From: Phytophthora colocasiae
Lineage: Eukaryota > Oomycota > Peronosporomycetes > Peronosporales > Peronosporaceae
Direction: 5' to 3'
Assembly: GCA_018806915.1 (NCBI GenBank)
Contig: JAGKQI010000084.1
Coordinates: 496,001 to 560,000 of the forward strand
DNA: 64,000 nt
Position numbers and translations under genes: made by a program. Position 1 is the first letter of the stretch. Each line of letters starts with the position of its first letter. Of the stretch, positions 1 to 10,544 are shown piece after piece. The notes under the pieces are model-generated. The model was not told where the DNA came from, made no database searches, and was given only the letters and a program-made list of their open reading frames with translations.

Positions 1-965
1 AGACCCAGGGGTTAGTGGAACGGTTCAACGGAACACTACTGGGCATGCTAAGGATGCATGTCAACGAGGCACAGACGGACTGAGATTTGTACCTCCCTAG
101 AGTGCTATTCGCCTATAGAACGGCCTACCATGAGGCGTTGGGCGACTCTCCTTTCTTCTCGTTGTATGGTCGTGACCCTGTGTTGCCTTTGGATGTGGCA
201 TTTTTGAATTTGGGGAAGAAATGGAAAAGTGACGAGGTGGCACTGTACCGTCGGGAACTCCACCGTTCCCTGAGAAACTCGCGGCTCCTGGTGGAGCGTC
301 AGTTGGTGAAGGCCCAGGACCGTCATGAGCGTCGGTTAGACGGTCAAGTGCCGGTGGTTTACGAGGACGGCGACCCAGTGTGGGTGTTCCAGTTGTTCAG
401 GGCGAAGTGAGGTGAGGCACGGACGAAGAAACTAGCGTTTGCATGGCACGGACCGTACCGTGTTGTCGAGAAAGTGAATGACAATGCGTACCGGGTTGCT
501 ATCCCTACACATCCGAGCCGGGTAGTCACGGTCAATGTGAACCGCATGAAGAAGTACCGTGGCAAGTGGACGCGTCCGTTCCTGGACGAGGTCCCCGAAG
601 GGATAGGAGGGGACGGAGAACCTGCGGAGGACGGACCTTTGGAGGAAGAAGATTTGCCCCATTCTAGCTTCGCGGAACGAATAACTGTCGCCGGGAGCGA
701 TACCGTTCTCGCAGGAGTAGACTCTCCGTTACTCGAAGTGGTGGCTAAGCGTACAGTGGACAGAGTGGTCGAGTACTTAGTGTTGACGGCGAGCTACGAG
801 ACGTTTTGGGTCCCTAGGTCGGAGCTCATGCCTGAGTACCGTCCCCTAGTGGACGCCTATGAGCAGGCTGAACGAAGAAAGAAGGGTTTGCCAGAGTGGC
901 GCCGGAGTCCTCGGTTGGAGGAGGCTAATGCTGAAGCCAACGAGGACGACTTACTGCTGGCTTAG
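1..965 (+). pseudogene. Ty3/gypsy integrase C-terminal half with chromodomain-like tail, broken
   Basis: One reading frame gives the last part of a retroelement integrase. It contains a VERFNGTLL segment (the end of the DDE core), FAYRTAYHEALGDSPFFSLYGRDP, which is the typical post-core stretch of Ty3/gypsy integrases, and then WHGPYRVVEK and HPSRVVTVNVNRMKKY. The tail at about 690-850 (VVAKRTVDRVVEYLVLTAS...FWVPRSELMPEY) resembles the chromodomain-like end of chromoviral integrases. The frame is interrupted by TGA at 81-83 and 408-410, so the copy is dead. The start of the element lies outside the window. The family call is firm; the chromodomain label is a weaker inference. Confidence 0.85.
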
Positions 966-1150
966 CGGGCCTGGTACCTGCAATACCCAACGCTAAAATG
1001 GAAGCTAAAGAACGGTGAAGAGAACGGAACGCTTGAGGGGAACGGTTGGAATGTGAAATTGCATGTTGGATTAAGAGATTAGTGACGCGCTGTTACGAAA
1101 GAGGAACCCGGAAAGAGAGAGAGCTGATTGACGCGCGAGAAAGGTAGATG

Positions 1151-1414
1151 TTACTTGGTGGAAGGCGAGGCTGCGGGAGAAGCGGCGGTGGTGCTAGATG
1201 GTGAGCCGCCCGTCTTCTTCGACTCGGACGAGGGCTTCTTGTCTTCGGAGGACGACTTCTTGGGCTTGTCTTCCTTCTTGTCGGGGGAAGTCTTCTTGGA
1301 CTTGTCGTCCTTCTTGGTGGAGCGAGGCTTGTCTTCGTCGGAGCCGTGGTAATCGCTGGACTTGTCGTCGTCGTGGGTTTTGCGAGTAGGGCTCTCCGTT
1401 ATTACGAAGCATCT
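1151..1414 (-). other. Lys/Ser/Asp-rich open frame, possible exon or gene tail
   Basis: On the minus strand an open frame of about 87 codons runs from a TGA at 1415-1417 to a TAA at 1151-1153. It has no ATG. Its composition is striking: repeated KKTSPDKKEDKPKKSSSE-like blocks and an Ala/Ser/Pro/Thr tail, as in the disordered tails of many oomycete proteins. The same DNA also encodes unrelated low-complexity frames on both strands, so this could be chance. I do not recognise a function. Confidence 0.25.
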
Positions 1415-1850
1415 TCAGGAGGTCTGACGCCTTTTGAAATGGCTGGGGACCGTTACGCCCAGTGGGTTAAAGATCTGAAGGATCAAGAGCAAGCCGAGCG
1501 TCTGAGTGAAGCGTTCTGGCGTCAAGACGGTTGCGTAGGGCCTAGACCCCGCGTGAATATCGGTCGGAAGTGGGAAGCAGAGACAGGAGCTGAAGGAACA
1601 AGTGCAAAGGGACGAGCTCACTGCTGCTGCTCGAGCAGCGAGCCGCTCGACGTGGGCGTCGAGTTTCAGTCGGGAGGATGTCCCGAGTGAGAACGGTGGA
1701 CACCGTCTCGGGTACGGTCCCGACCGTTCCCCCTCTGAAACCCGATCCACGACCCGTCGCATTGCGGAAGACCATATGTATGGCGAGGAGTTGTTTGAGC
1801 CGGCCCCGGTCGCAGCCAGCACGAGGGTGAGTGCGCGCCGCTATTGCTAG
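1346..1850 (+). pseudogene. gag-like retroelement remnant, frameshifted
   Basis: Two overlapping frames join into one protein-like stretch. The first holds LTPFEMAGDRYAQWVKDLKDQEQAERLSEAFWRQ (in two parts). At about 1550-1600 the signal moves to another frame that continues QVQRDELTAAARAASRSTWASSFSRED and ends in a stop at 1848-1850. The helical charged character and the position just after an integrase suggest a gag-type or accessory protein of an oomycete gypsy element. No zinc knuckle is visible. The assignment is tentative. Confidence 0.4.
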
Positions 1851-2330
1851 GGAAACGAGGTCTGCGCAGCCAAGAAAGAGCGTGGAGCGTGCGCCAGGTT
1901 GCGTGTGAGCTGATGCCAAGGACGGAAGACATGGACTAGAGCTACGCTGGGCTTAACAGCGCCCCGAGTATGTGTGAGGAAGGGGTGAGTGGTACCGTCG
2001 AGGAGGTACGGACCCGGGAAGGACAAGGAAGAGGACTCTGGAGGACGTGAGACGTTGGAAAACAGTGAAGGAAGGGCGTGCTGGTGGAGGTCAGTCGTGA
2101 ATTTACCTTGGGCACCGCAGCACAAGCCCCAAGTCAAAGAATAATCGCTTTTTATATTTTTCTTTACTTTTTGTGGTGCGCTTTTATCGCTCTACCGTTC
2201 CGTTCTACTTGTAACCCGCAGCGTCTACCGTCCCGCCCAAGACCGACTCGCGACAGCTGGAGTTGCAGCAAAGATAGAGATAATCACTAACAAGGCGGTG
2301 AATTGCTTTCATGTAGTGGGCTCCGTTGAC
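1851..2330. other. no gene seen; probable retroelement flank
   Basis: GC-rich sequence to about 2140, then an AT-rich block (tttttatatttttctttact) near 2148-2170. It may be the LTR or 3' untranslated part of the preceding gypsy remnant, but I could not find a second LTR copy in the window. Confidence 0.3.
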
Positions 2331-2338
2331 AACGCTAA

Positions 2339-3126
2339 CTAGTGCAGCTTTCGACTGTAGAGGGAATTTCTCGCATCTCCATCGTGCATCCGTAGTTCTA
2401 TGACCTCACTTTCGTCATATTCTGCTTCGTAAAATTCCAGTCTGAGGTCCTCCAGCTCACGTGCCATGAGTAGCTTGGGATTCCGTAAGCACAATGTGAG
2501 GTCTGTTAACTTTCTACTTTTTTTGACCATAAATTTCCGGATTGACCACAAACGCAGAGACTCAATGTAACGGGTTGCGAGGGATTCAAGGTTTGGGCAT
2601 ACAGCAGACGTCCACATCAATACCACCACGCGTGCATTTCCAACTCATCGCATTTAAAAAGTGTAAATTCTGTTTTTCTTCCCATCCCATTGCCTTTAGC
2701 CTCTGAATCGCACACTGAAAGTCAGTTGATGGTTTCAGTAACTCGTACAACCTGCTTCAGGTATTTGCTGGTCGGAAACAATTCCACAGACGTATATATT
2801 CCATTTCTGGATAGTAGTTTGGGCTGGCAGTTGTCGTCGTAAGATGTGAAATTAGCTCCGCAAACGCATTGCTGTCCACCACCGCAAGGATTGTGAATAA
2901 CTCGATTGCGTCTCGGGTCAGTTTCAGATCTATCTTCTAGATGAAGAAGTAAATGGATTTCATTTTGTGGGTACACTGGGGTGGGAAGAGGCCAATCGAA
3001 CACCACTTCCATTTCACATTCAGAAGCTGTCGGTTTACTTGGGATAATACAAGTGCGTAAGGCAGCATACCAATGATTGAGGAACATCCAGACGGTCATT
3101 CTAGAGAAAATTGCGGAATGAAGCAT
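2339..3126 (-). pseudogene. F-box-like/LRR-like multicopy family, internally deleted copy
   Basis: The minus strand carries an N-terminal piece (2722-3126; VWMFLNHWYAALRTCI, LLLHLEDRSE) and a C-terminal piece (2339-2629; SAVCPNLESLATRYIESLRLW, LTLCLRNPKLLMARELEDLRLEF) of the family found intact at 3263-5242, 7604-9559 and 47590-49581. About 400 residues of the middle are missing, and the two pieces are in different frames. The copy lies head to head with the intact plus-strand gene starting at 3263. Confidence 0.75.
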
Positions 3127-3262
3127 TTTGCTAGATGTTGACCCTCAAATTAGGAAGAAATCGTTGTTTCTTGAGTGATGGATAGAATCCTTTCGTTTGA
3201 GTGATAGATTTTATCCGAAAGTTTCCACTCCACACGGTTGCCATTTCCAGGTTTCCTCCGTA

Positions 3263-5242
3263 ATGGCTACCGATTGGACATTCCTAGAGCCGTGGCGTGA
3301 TGCCTTGTCTGATCGTATTATCCGAGGAGGGTCTCCAAGTTCAGCGAGTGGAATGCAAGTGTTCTTTTGGTGGCCGTATATAGGCCACCCACATCACCAA
3401 GAAACCCTTATGCTTCACTTGGAAGAAGGGAATCCACAGAATGTGAGTCAGCTGAACCAGATTCGAGAAGCAATCGAATTGTTTATTGTTCTTTCGATAG
3501 TTGATAACAAAGCGTTTACGGAGCAGTTTGCACACCTTACGCAGTCAATTGACCAAGGCGGACAGAGTTGGTATCCACAATGGAAGTTGCTCGTCTTTGG
3601 ATCTTCTACAGTTCAGCAAGATACTTGGAGTAGATTACGGGGGCTTTCTACCCCATCATCGCAATTTCAACGGGCGATGCAGACGCTGGAGGGAATGAAA
3701 GTGGACGAAAGGGGCAGGGAAAACACTCTTGTTTGCTCAATTATGACATGGCGATGCGTGTTCAATGGTGGTAACGTGGCAGCATCCCAAGAATTTGATG
3801 AAGGCAACCGAATTGGAACAGACCTTCGAGGTATGTTTGACGCGAGTGCTGCAATGCTGATGCAACTCATTATTGCCCCTGACAGCACCACTTTGGCAAG
3901 TATCTGGCAGCACCAGCACGTGCCTACAAGAGTAAATGTTATCGTTACTATACAGGATTTAACGTCGCGATTTTGCCGAGATTTAGCTGCTGGGTTGGTA
4001 TGTACACCAATAAACTCCCTCACAATTTACCTTAAACAAGAAGATCCAACCAGCAACGAACAGGCTGCGATCAACGCTGGAGTTCTACTGACCCGCGTCT
4101 ATCAGTGGTCTCAAGTCGTCAGTCGAAAGGTGTCGATTTCGTGTTACCAGCTGTCCAAAAGCGCGTTTGCTGTGATTTGTTCGGTTGTATCGGTGGGATT
4201 TACCACAACTCCAATCAAGATCGATTTCAAGTCTGTGCGCACTGAGTCGTGGTCATGGTTAGTGCATGCTATAAGCCGTTCACCTTCTACCGACATTTCG
4301 CTAATGATATGGGATGCGCATTTGACAAAACCCGATTTACCGCGAATTGCGGGTGTATTGCGCTGTAATTATCCTCGTTCGAACGAGCCGAGAGGTTGTT
4401 TCTACGGATTAGTAGACATTGCCGAAGGAACAACAGTGTGGGGCTTGGATCTGGAAGGTTCGCCACTTATTGTGCCGAATTTGGTCCGCTGTCGGGCCTG
4501 GTTCAAGGAAGGCGATGACGTTGAAGTGGTCATTCCAGGTGTCGGTCGTTGTCGATGTCGAATTGGTGATGGCGTCGCAGTGGTTTCTCGCGATATCAAG
4601 GAGCCAACCTCGCTGGGATTAAGAGCACTTCGAGCTTTGTATGTGTGCTTTACACCAATCGAATCCGTTTCGTTGGTCATGAGCTTGCTGGAGTTGATCG
4701 GTGGTAATTTACGTTTATTATCACAGAGGATACCTCCAGACAGCAGTGACCGTACTCTTGACCTGAGTGTTTTATCTGCTGTATGTCCAAATCTTGAATC
4801 TCTCACGACTTACGATCTCGATGTGGTTGTCTCGATTCATAATGAGGCTCTGCGTTTGTGGCCAGTCAAGGTGTTGACTATTAAAGATAGGCGCAAGTTG
4901 GCAGACATCCCAGTGTGTTTACGGAACTTCAGTCTACGGATGGCGCGTGAGCTTGAGGAGCTCACAATAAACTATGACGAACAAGAGTTCGACAAAAAGG
5001 AGGTGACGGACATTATGACTCACAATGGAGATTTTCTACCTGTTATGAAGGAGAAATTGCCGATACAGTCGAAAGTTGCTATGATCAGTGCCATCGACAG
5101 TGCACGCAGTTGGAACGCAGTCCGTCGACTGCCCGTTGATATCTTACGCACAATTTTTGTGTTGGCTTCGACGCCTGCTCGGCGGTCAGTGGACTTTTGG
5201 GCTGCCCGTCTTGGTATCAACAGACATCAAACGCGTTTTTGA
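3263..5242 (+). CDS. multicopy family protein with LRR-like region and C-terminal F-box-like motif (copy B)
   Basis: Intact frame of 659 codons from ATG 3263. I chose this ATG because MATDWTFLEPWRDAL matches the start region of the other copies; the open frame extends upstream to about 3197 without an ATG there. Visible parts: a conserved N-terminus; REAIELFIVLSIVDNKAFTE at about residue 70; a cysteine/arginine stretch (RCRAWFKEGDDVEVV...GVGRCRCRIGDG) near residues 410-440; an LRR-like zone (LDLSVLSAVCPNLESL, LRMARELEELTI) near residues 500-590; and at the end RRLPVDILRTIFVLA, which has the spacing of an F-box helix (LPxDIL..IF). F-box proteins recruit targets to SCF ubiquitin ligases, but here the motif is C-terminal, short and unproven. 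No intron or signal peptide is evident. The last 14 residues differ from the other copies. Confidence 0.8.
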   Translation: MATDWTFLEPWRDALSDRIIRGGSPSSASGMQVFFWWPYIGHPHHQETLMLHLEEGNPQNVSQLNQIREAIELFIVLSIVDNKAFTEQFAHLTQSIDQGGQSWYPQWKLLVFGSSTVQQDTWSRLRGLSTPSSQFQRAMQTLEGMKVDERGRENTLVCSIMTWRCVFNGGNVAASQEFDEGNRIGTDLRGMFDASAAMLMQLIIAPDSTTLASIWQHQHVPTRVNVIVTIQDLTSRFCRDLAAGLVCTPINSLTIYLKQEDPTSNEQAAINAGVLLTRVYQWSQVVSRKVSISCYQLSKSAFAVICSVVSVGFTTTPIKIDFKSVRTESWSWLVHAISRSPSTDISLMIWDAHLTKPDLPRIAGVLRCNYPRSNEPRGCFYGLVDIAEGTTVWGLDLEGSPLIVPNLVRCRAWFKEGDDVEVVIPGVGRCRCRIGDGVAVVSRDIKEPTSLGLRALRALYVCFTPIESVSLVMSLLELIGGNLRLLSQRIPPDSSDRTLDLSVLSAVCPNLESLTTYDLDVVVSIHNEALRLWPVKVLTIKDRRKLADIPVCLRNFSLRMARELEELTINYDEQEFDKKEVTDIMTHNGDFLPVMKEKLPIQSKVAMISAIDSARSWNAVRRLPVDILRTIFVLASTPARRSVDFWAARLGINRHQTRF

Positions 5243-5428
5243 TACAGAGTTTTGAATTGAACGACCTTCATCAAAGTCAATAACCGTACGCAGAGCTGCA
5301 AAGGTGTCGGTTTAGAGGAGATAGAAATTATCCCCAAAAGATCAGAGTAACGATACGTGATGTGAACCGAATCACTTTTTTACAACCATTCCCATTTTGT
5401 GTATCTCTGTTTCTTTGATCCAAATTCT

Positions 5429-6835
5429 CACAGTTGAACCGAGACGTGATGCCTTATCTGCTTGTATGATCAGGGAGTGGAATGCAAGTGTTATTTGCTG
5501 ACCGCCTGTAGGCCACCCATATCACCAATTGACTATTTTGCTTCGGTTGGAAGTAGGACATTCACAAAATGTGAGTCAGCTAAACTTGAAGCAATCGTTC
5601 ATTGTTCTTTCGAAAGTCAACAACAAGACGTTTACGGAGCAATTTCCCTACCTGACGCAGTCACTGGGTCAAAGCAGACGGAGTTGGTATTCAAAATGGA
5701 AGTTGCTCGTCAGTGAATCTGCTACAGATCAGAAAGTCACTTGGATCAGATTACTGGGGCTTTCTACCCCCTCATTTTAGTTTCTACGGGCGATGCAGAC
5801 ACTGGAGGGAATGAAAGTGGACAAAAGGAGGGAAGACATTCTCGTTTGCTCGAGTATAAAATGACAATGCTTGTTCGATACGGGTAACGCGGCAGCATCC
5901 CAAAAAAATTGATGAATACGAGGAATATTTAACGTGAGTGCACCACTTCGGCTAGTATCTGGCCGTACCAGCACGTGCCGATAAGTGTAATTGCTGACGT
6001 TTCTATATGGGATTTAACGTCGATATTTTCACGGGATTTAGCTGCTGGATTGGTATTCACACCAGTAAACTCCCTCTCAATTCACCTCAAACAAAAAAAG
6101 ACAAGCAACAACAACGTACAGGTTACCATCAATGCTGGAGTTCTATTTGCCAGTGGTCTTAAGTGGTCCGTCGAAAGGTGTTCATTTCGTGTTTCAGGTT
6201 GTCCAAAAGTATATTGACTGCGATCTTTTCGACTATCGCTGTGGAGCCTACCACGCCACTTCAGTTCAGGATACAAACTACTTGAAGTATGAGTCCAGAC
6301 ACGTTGCCGTGGTTAGCCTTTGTTATAGGCTGCCCCCCCCCATTCTATTGGAATTGAGTTTAATATTGTGCATTCGATTTTGTCAAAGGCAACAGAAACT
6401 TTGACACACCGTTATCCTGTTTTGACAACTTCAGGACAGCAACTACGGCAAATAGCGTACGAAGTTTCTGAATTCAGATTTGTGGATATTACAGAAGGAA
6501 CAACAGTATCGCCCATCGATATTGAAGAAGGCGCAGCATTTGTAGCACCCAGTTCTGCCCGCTGTCGAGCCTGATTCAAGGAAGACTAAATCGAAGTTAT
6601 CGTACCAAGTTACGGACTTTGTCGAACTAGAATTGGAGAAGGCGATTGCGAAGTTTCTCGCGATTCAGAGGGTCAAAATCTGCAAAGGACGCTTTCACTT
6701 CGGTCCCTGACTGCCTTTACCTCTATTGAATCTATTGGTTTGGTGATCAATCTACTGAAGTTGATCGGTGGAAATTTACGTTCATCAAGACTTTGCACAA
6801 AGGTATACAATAATGGTATGGCGCCCAAATCTTGA
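5429..6835 (+). pseudogene. same multicopy family, degraded copy C
   Basis: The plus strand shows the family order in broken frames: EPRRDALS-like at 5435, HSQNVSQLNLKQSFIVLSKVNNKTFTEQFPYLTQS near 5550-5660, STPSF with a stop near 5775, DLTSIFSRDLAAGLVFTPVNSL near 6010-6075, FVDITEGTTVSPIDIEEG near 6480, and a final NLLKLIGGN-like segment near 6760. Many stops and frameshifts separate these parts, so the gene is dead. The copy stops abruptly near 6835, where it meets an inverted C-terminal fragment. Confidence 0.8.
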
Positions 6836-7045
6836 ATCTCGTACTTTCATGTAGTGGGCTCCGTTGGCAACACCAACTAGCGCAGCTTTCGACTGTAGAG
6901 GGAATTTATCCATCATTACAGATAGAGCATCTCCATCGGGCATCCGAAGTTCTATGACCTCACTCTCGTCATGTTCTTCTTCGTAAAATTCCAGTGATGA
7001 GATTTGAAGCAGTGCGTATCTTCTTGGTGTGCCCTTGATAATCAA
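6836..7045 (-). pseudogene. inverted C-terminal fragment of the multicopy family
   Basis: The minus strand encodes SLEFYEEEHDESEVIELRMPDGDALSVMMDKFPLQSKAALVGVAN (in parts), matching the segment just before the F-box-like motif in the intact copies. It lies tail to tail against degraded copy C. Confidence 0.7.
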
Positions 7046-7603
7046 GTTCTACAAATTGAAGAGAATAGTTTCTTTCTCTCCAGAAAAAAAAAGATGAGAG
7101 ACATGCTTGTTGGCTTCAAGTAGACTTGGTCAAACCCAATACTCGCAAAAAGGGAGCAGCTCTATTTCGTTTACAGTAGAATAGATGAGAACGAGTTATT
7201 ATAATGACTGGCAAATCTCCAGTTAATCTAAATTCTCTTCACTTCCGTATTTACCAGAAGACAAATATTCGACAGTTTTTCTTTTTAATCCGAAATCTCC
7301 TTCTTGCTTATTTACGTTAGCATCTAATAAAAGGATCTTCTTATCGTCTATTGTCGCTATCTGCAGCAACTCAAAAGTCCTCTTTCCGGTGGGTACTAAA
7401 CCCGCAGGTTTCGTGAACCGTAAGAAATATGGCTACACTAAGTTACCTATAACAGAGAGGGTTTCGGGCGTTTACTGTACATTACGAAATTCACAAGCGA
7501 AATACAGGAAGACGGAAATATGATACACTACCACAAGCGAAAAAAAATTGTTAAACTCTTTCAATTTTAATGGAAAAACAAAAGCTGAATCACCTCTACA
7601 CTA
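7046..7603. other. AT-rich intergenic sequence, no gene seen
   Basis: No frame longer than about 40 codons shows protein-like content. It contains the 3' flank of the minus-strand gene that ends at 7604. Confidence 0.5.
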
Positions 7604-9559
7604 TCATCCTCGTCTAACACGCACTGATCGTCGGGCAGGGGTCGAAGCGAAAACAAAAATCAGCCATAAAACATCAGCAGGTACTCGATGAATCGGCTTC
7701 GAGTAGTGCACGTAGTTAATGACGCTGATCAATGCAGCTTTCGACTGAATCGGAAACTTCTCTTTCGTAACACAGAGAAAATCTCCATCGTGCGAAGTAA
7801 ACTCTTGGATTTCCCTCTCATCACAATGCACATCATAGAAGTCGAGACGAGTTAGCTCTCGAGCCATCCGGAGGCTGCGATTCCGTAGACACAATGTGAA
7901 ATCCGACAATTTCCGATTACTTCCGACTGTCAACTCCACGATTGGCCAGCGACCCAGCGATTCATTGTGAGCCGTGACAACTACAGCGAAACTATGGATT
8001 TCCAGATATTGGAGGTTCGGGCATATTCCAGACAAGACACTCAGATCAAGAGTCGTGCTGTTGCTGTAAAGCGGTGCAGATATACTTAATGAGCGAAGAT
8101 TTCGACCAACCAACTCTAGCAAATTAAACGCCAAAGAAACGGAATCAATTGACGCAAAGCTCAAAGAAAGTTTGCTAAAAGTCGGTACGTTCTGCTCCAC
8201 CAAATCTCGAGAAACTTCGGAAACGCCATTTCCAACTCTAGTTCGACAACGGCCAAAGCCTGGAACGACAACTTCCACCTGATCTCCCCCCTTGAACCAG
8301 GCTCGACAGCGGGTAGAACTCGGCATCTCAAATGCTGCGATTTGGCCACCTACAGCATCGATTGGCCATACAGTTATGCCTTCGACAATATCCACAAATC
8401 CGAATTCACAAGTATTGTAAGTTCTTGGCTGAAGCTCCTCCCGCCCCGTAAGAGGATAATTGCATCGGACAACATCTGCAATACTCAATAGATTGGCTTG
8501 TGTCAAAGTCACATCCCAAAGTGTAGCAGTAGAACAGCAGCTGATAGTGTACAAAAGCCATGGCCACAACTCAGAAACCGTAAGCGTGATTTCGAACTTG
8601 AGTGGTGAAACGTCAGATTGCGCTGCAATAGCGGAATCAATCGCAGGAAAAAAGCTTTCGAAACCTTTCATACAAGAAATTTTAATAGTGCAACCATTCA
8701 GACGGAGACCCGTGAGGAAATGGTTCAGTAGAATTCCAGTGTTTATCATGTCTTGTGGTAGTCCATAGTTACTCGTGATGTCGAATATAACGGAGATATC
8801 GAGAGGGTTTACCACTTTCCATGGTAAAATTGCCGCCAAATTTCGAGAATAACTCGTAGTAAAATTACGAATTAGAAGGTCAATTTCGATATCCACTGGC
8901 GCTTGTTCCGTAGCAACGACACTTTGGCTATGCTCCAAATCACGCAGAGTAGCGCGGTCCAGCAACAAAACTACAGGAACACCCGCAATAAACAATCTTT
9001 GCAGACCAGTATCAAATATGTCACTTGTGTTGACCTTCAGATTCGCGTATACGTTAACGCCATCGAGGCTGCTCTCCCACCGCATACCGGCGCAATTGGA
9101 CAGATAGTTCTTGTCCTCGTTCATACTTTTCAGTCCCATTGCCTTCAACTTCTGCATCGCCTGTTGAAACTGCGGTGAGGGATCTGAATCTGCACAAAAT
9201 TGACCCCAAACGAGCTGTTGAACGGTAGCCTCTCCGTAAACGCCCACTACCCAAGATGGACAGCATTTACGCGGATGTTGTCGCGGGAAACGCGGCGGAA
9301 ATTGGTCCAAGAATGCCTTATTATTCACTAGCGCAAGGACTGTGAATAACACGATTGCTTCCCGAACCTTTTTCAATCGATTCATATTTTGTGTATCTCC
9401 ATCGACCAACCCAACATCGAAGCCAAGGTTGTGTTGTGGGCATGACGAGAAGCTTCCATGGGGCCATCGAAATTGCACGTATGTTCCGCTTAGGGAATTC
9501 ATCAAACTACTACGTATGGCATTACGCCAAGGTTTCAGGAAAGTCCAATCCGTCGCCAT
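7604..9559 (-). CDS. multicopy family protein with LRR-like region and C-terminal F-box-like motif (copy D)
   Basis: Intact minus-strand frame of 651 codons from ATG 9559-9557 (MATDWTFLKPWRNAI), the same start as copy B. The frame is open a little further upstream to about 9607 but without an ATG. It keeps the family layout: N-terminal block, KVREAIVLFTVLALVNNKAF, SSTRCRAWFKGGDQVEVVVPGFGRCRTRVGNG, LDLSVLSGICPNLQYLEI, LRMARELTRLDFYD, and a final HRVPADVLWLIFVFASTPARRS with the F-box-like hydrophobic spacing. It is clearly diverged from copy B, so it is an older paralogue and not a fresh duplicate. The C-terminus (RSVRVRRG) is the shortest of the three intact copies. Function unknown; a role in protein turnover is only suggested by the motif. 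Confidence 0.8.
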   Translation of the reverse strand: MATDWTFLKPWRNAIRSSLMNSLSGTYVQFRWPHGSFSSCPQHNLGFDVGLVDGDTQNMNRLKKVREAIVLFTVLALVNNKAFLDQFPPRFPRQHPRKCCPSWVVGVYGEATVQQLVWGQFCADSDPSPQFQQAMQKLKAMGLKSMNEDKNYLSNCAGMRWESSLDGVNVYANLKVNTSDIFDTGLQRLFIAGVPVVLLLDRATLRDLEHSQSVVATEQAPVDIEIDLLIRNFTTSYSRNLAAILPWKVVNPLDISVIFDITSNYGLPQDMINTGILLNHFLTGLRLNGCTIKISCMKGFESFFPAIDSAIAAQSDVSPLKFEITLTVSELWPWLLYTISCCSTATLWDVTLTQANLLSIADVVRCNYPLTGREELQPRTYNTCEFGFVDIVEGITVWPIDAVGGQIAAFEMPSSTRCRAWFKGGDQVEVVVPGFGRCRTRVGNGVSEVSRDLVEQNVPTFSKLSLSFASIDSVSLAFNLLELVGRNLRSLSISAPLYSNSTTLDLSVLSGICPNLQYLEIHSFAVVVTAHNESLGRWPIVELTVGSNRKLSDFTLCLRNRSLRMARELTRLDFYDVHCDEREIQEFTSHDGDFLCVTKEKFPIQSKAALISVINYVHYSKPIHRVPADVLWLIFVFASTPARRSVRVRRG

Positions 9560-9607
9560 GGAACCGTAAATTTGTGAATGACGTCCACTGGAGGATGTAA
9601 CATTCAC

Positions 9608-9990
9608 GACGTTTCCGGACTCAAAGGCGTCATCGATCTCTCAAACCACGGACTTCAGTCACAAAACGTCAATCCTTCGTCCTAGATGGATGGAAACTAA
9701 AGCGGATTCTGGAGCAGGAGACATAATTATTAGTTATCTTGAGGAATCTGTACGACTTCGGATAGCTCTTACAACCCCCACTATTACTCGCTGTGAAACA
9801 AAAAGTCGATGGACTAACTCGACTCAACCGAAAATGCGAAAAAAAAAATAGTCTTTGCCTCCATTTTGGTTGTCGTAACACGTGTTAGTTCGTGGAATCT
9901 CCACTTTTAAAGATAAGGAGCGAACATGAAACAACATTCTGACCTGATGCTGATTTGATCTCTTTAACAAAAATAAAACAAAAAAGAGGT
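9608..9990. other. 5' flank of copy D, no gene seen
   Basis: Contains a segment at about 9703-9755 that recurs in inverted orientation at about 39957-40010, and a poly-A tract near 9840. No convincing coding frame. Confidence 0.4.
9703..9755 (-). repeat. about 50-bp repeat shared with 39957-40010
   Basis: Read on the minus strand, this segment (core cagattcctcaagataact) matches the plus strand at 39957-40010 with only a few differences. Here it lies upstream of copy D; there it lies just left of the tyrosine-recombinase retroelement. Confidence 0.75.
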
Positions 9991-9994
9991 CACA

Positions 9995-10480
9995 AAAGTG
10001 ACGCGAGATTTACCACGACTCCAATCGAGATCAATTTCAAGTCTGTGCGCGCTGAGTCGTGGGCATGGTTAGTGTATGCTATAAGCCGTTCACCTTCTAC
10101 CGACATTTCGCTAAGAATTTGGGATGTGCATTTGACAAAAACTGACAACTTTCGACTGTATCGGCAATTTCTCCTGTATAGCAGGTAGAAAATCTCCATT
10201 GTATGTCTGTCACCTCCGTCTCGCCGAAATCATGTTCGTCATATTTTTATTGTGAGCTTCTCAAGCTCACGCGCCATCCGTAGACTGAAGTTCTGTAAAC
10301 ACACTGGGATGTCTGCCAACTTAAAATTTTATCTTTAATAGTCAGCACCTTGACTGGCCACAAACGCAGAGCCTCATTATGAATCGAGACAACCACATCG
10401 AGATTGTAAGTCGTGAGAGATTCCAGTTCAAGAGTACGGCCACTGCTGTTCGGAGGTATCCTCTGTGATAATAAAATCCC
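9995..10480. pseudogene. two fragments of the multicopy family joined in opposite orientation
   Basis: 9995-10145 on the plus strand encodes RFTTTPIEINFKSVRAESWAWLVYAISRSPSTDISLRIWDVHL (in parts), nearly the same as copy B around 4198-4330. Directly after LTKTD the sequence flips: 10146-10480 on the minus strand matches the C-terminal LRR-like part of copy B (QRIPPNSSG, LTTYNLDVVVSIHNEALRLWPVKVLTI, MARELEKLTI). The close match to copy B suggests a recent local duplication with inversion. Confidence 0.75.
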
Positions 10481-10544
10481 CTTCCTACGTTCTCAAGACT
10501 AGACTAAGCTTCTGCAACAAGTATCTCAGCTCAATCACCACCCG

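Noticed and set aside
1128..1352. 74-codon plus-strand frame of Ser/Leu/Phe repeats
   Set aside because: It is the complement of the Lys/Ser-rich minus frame and has no other support.
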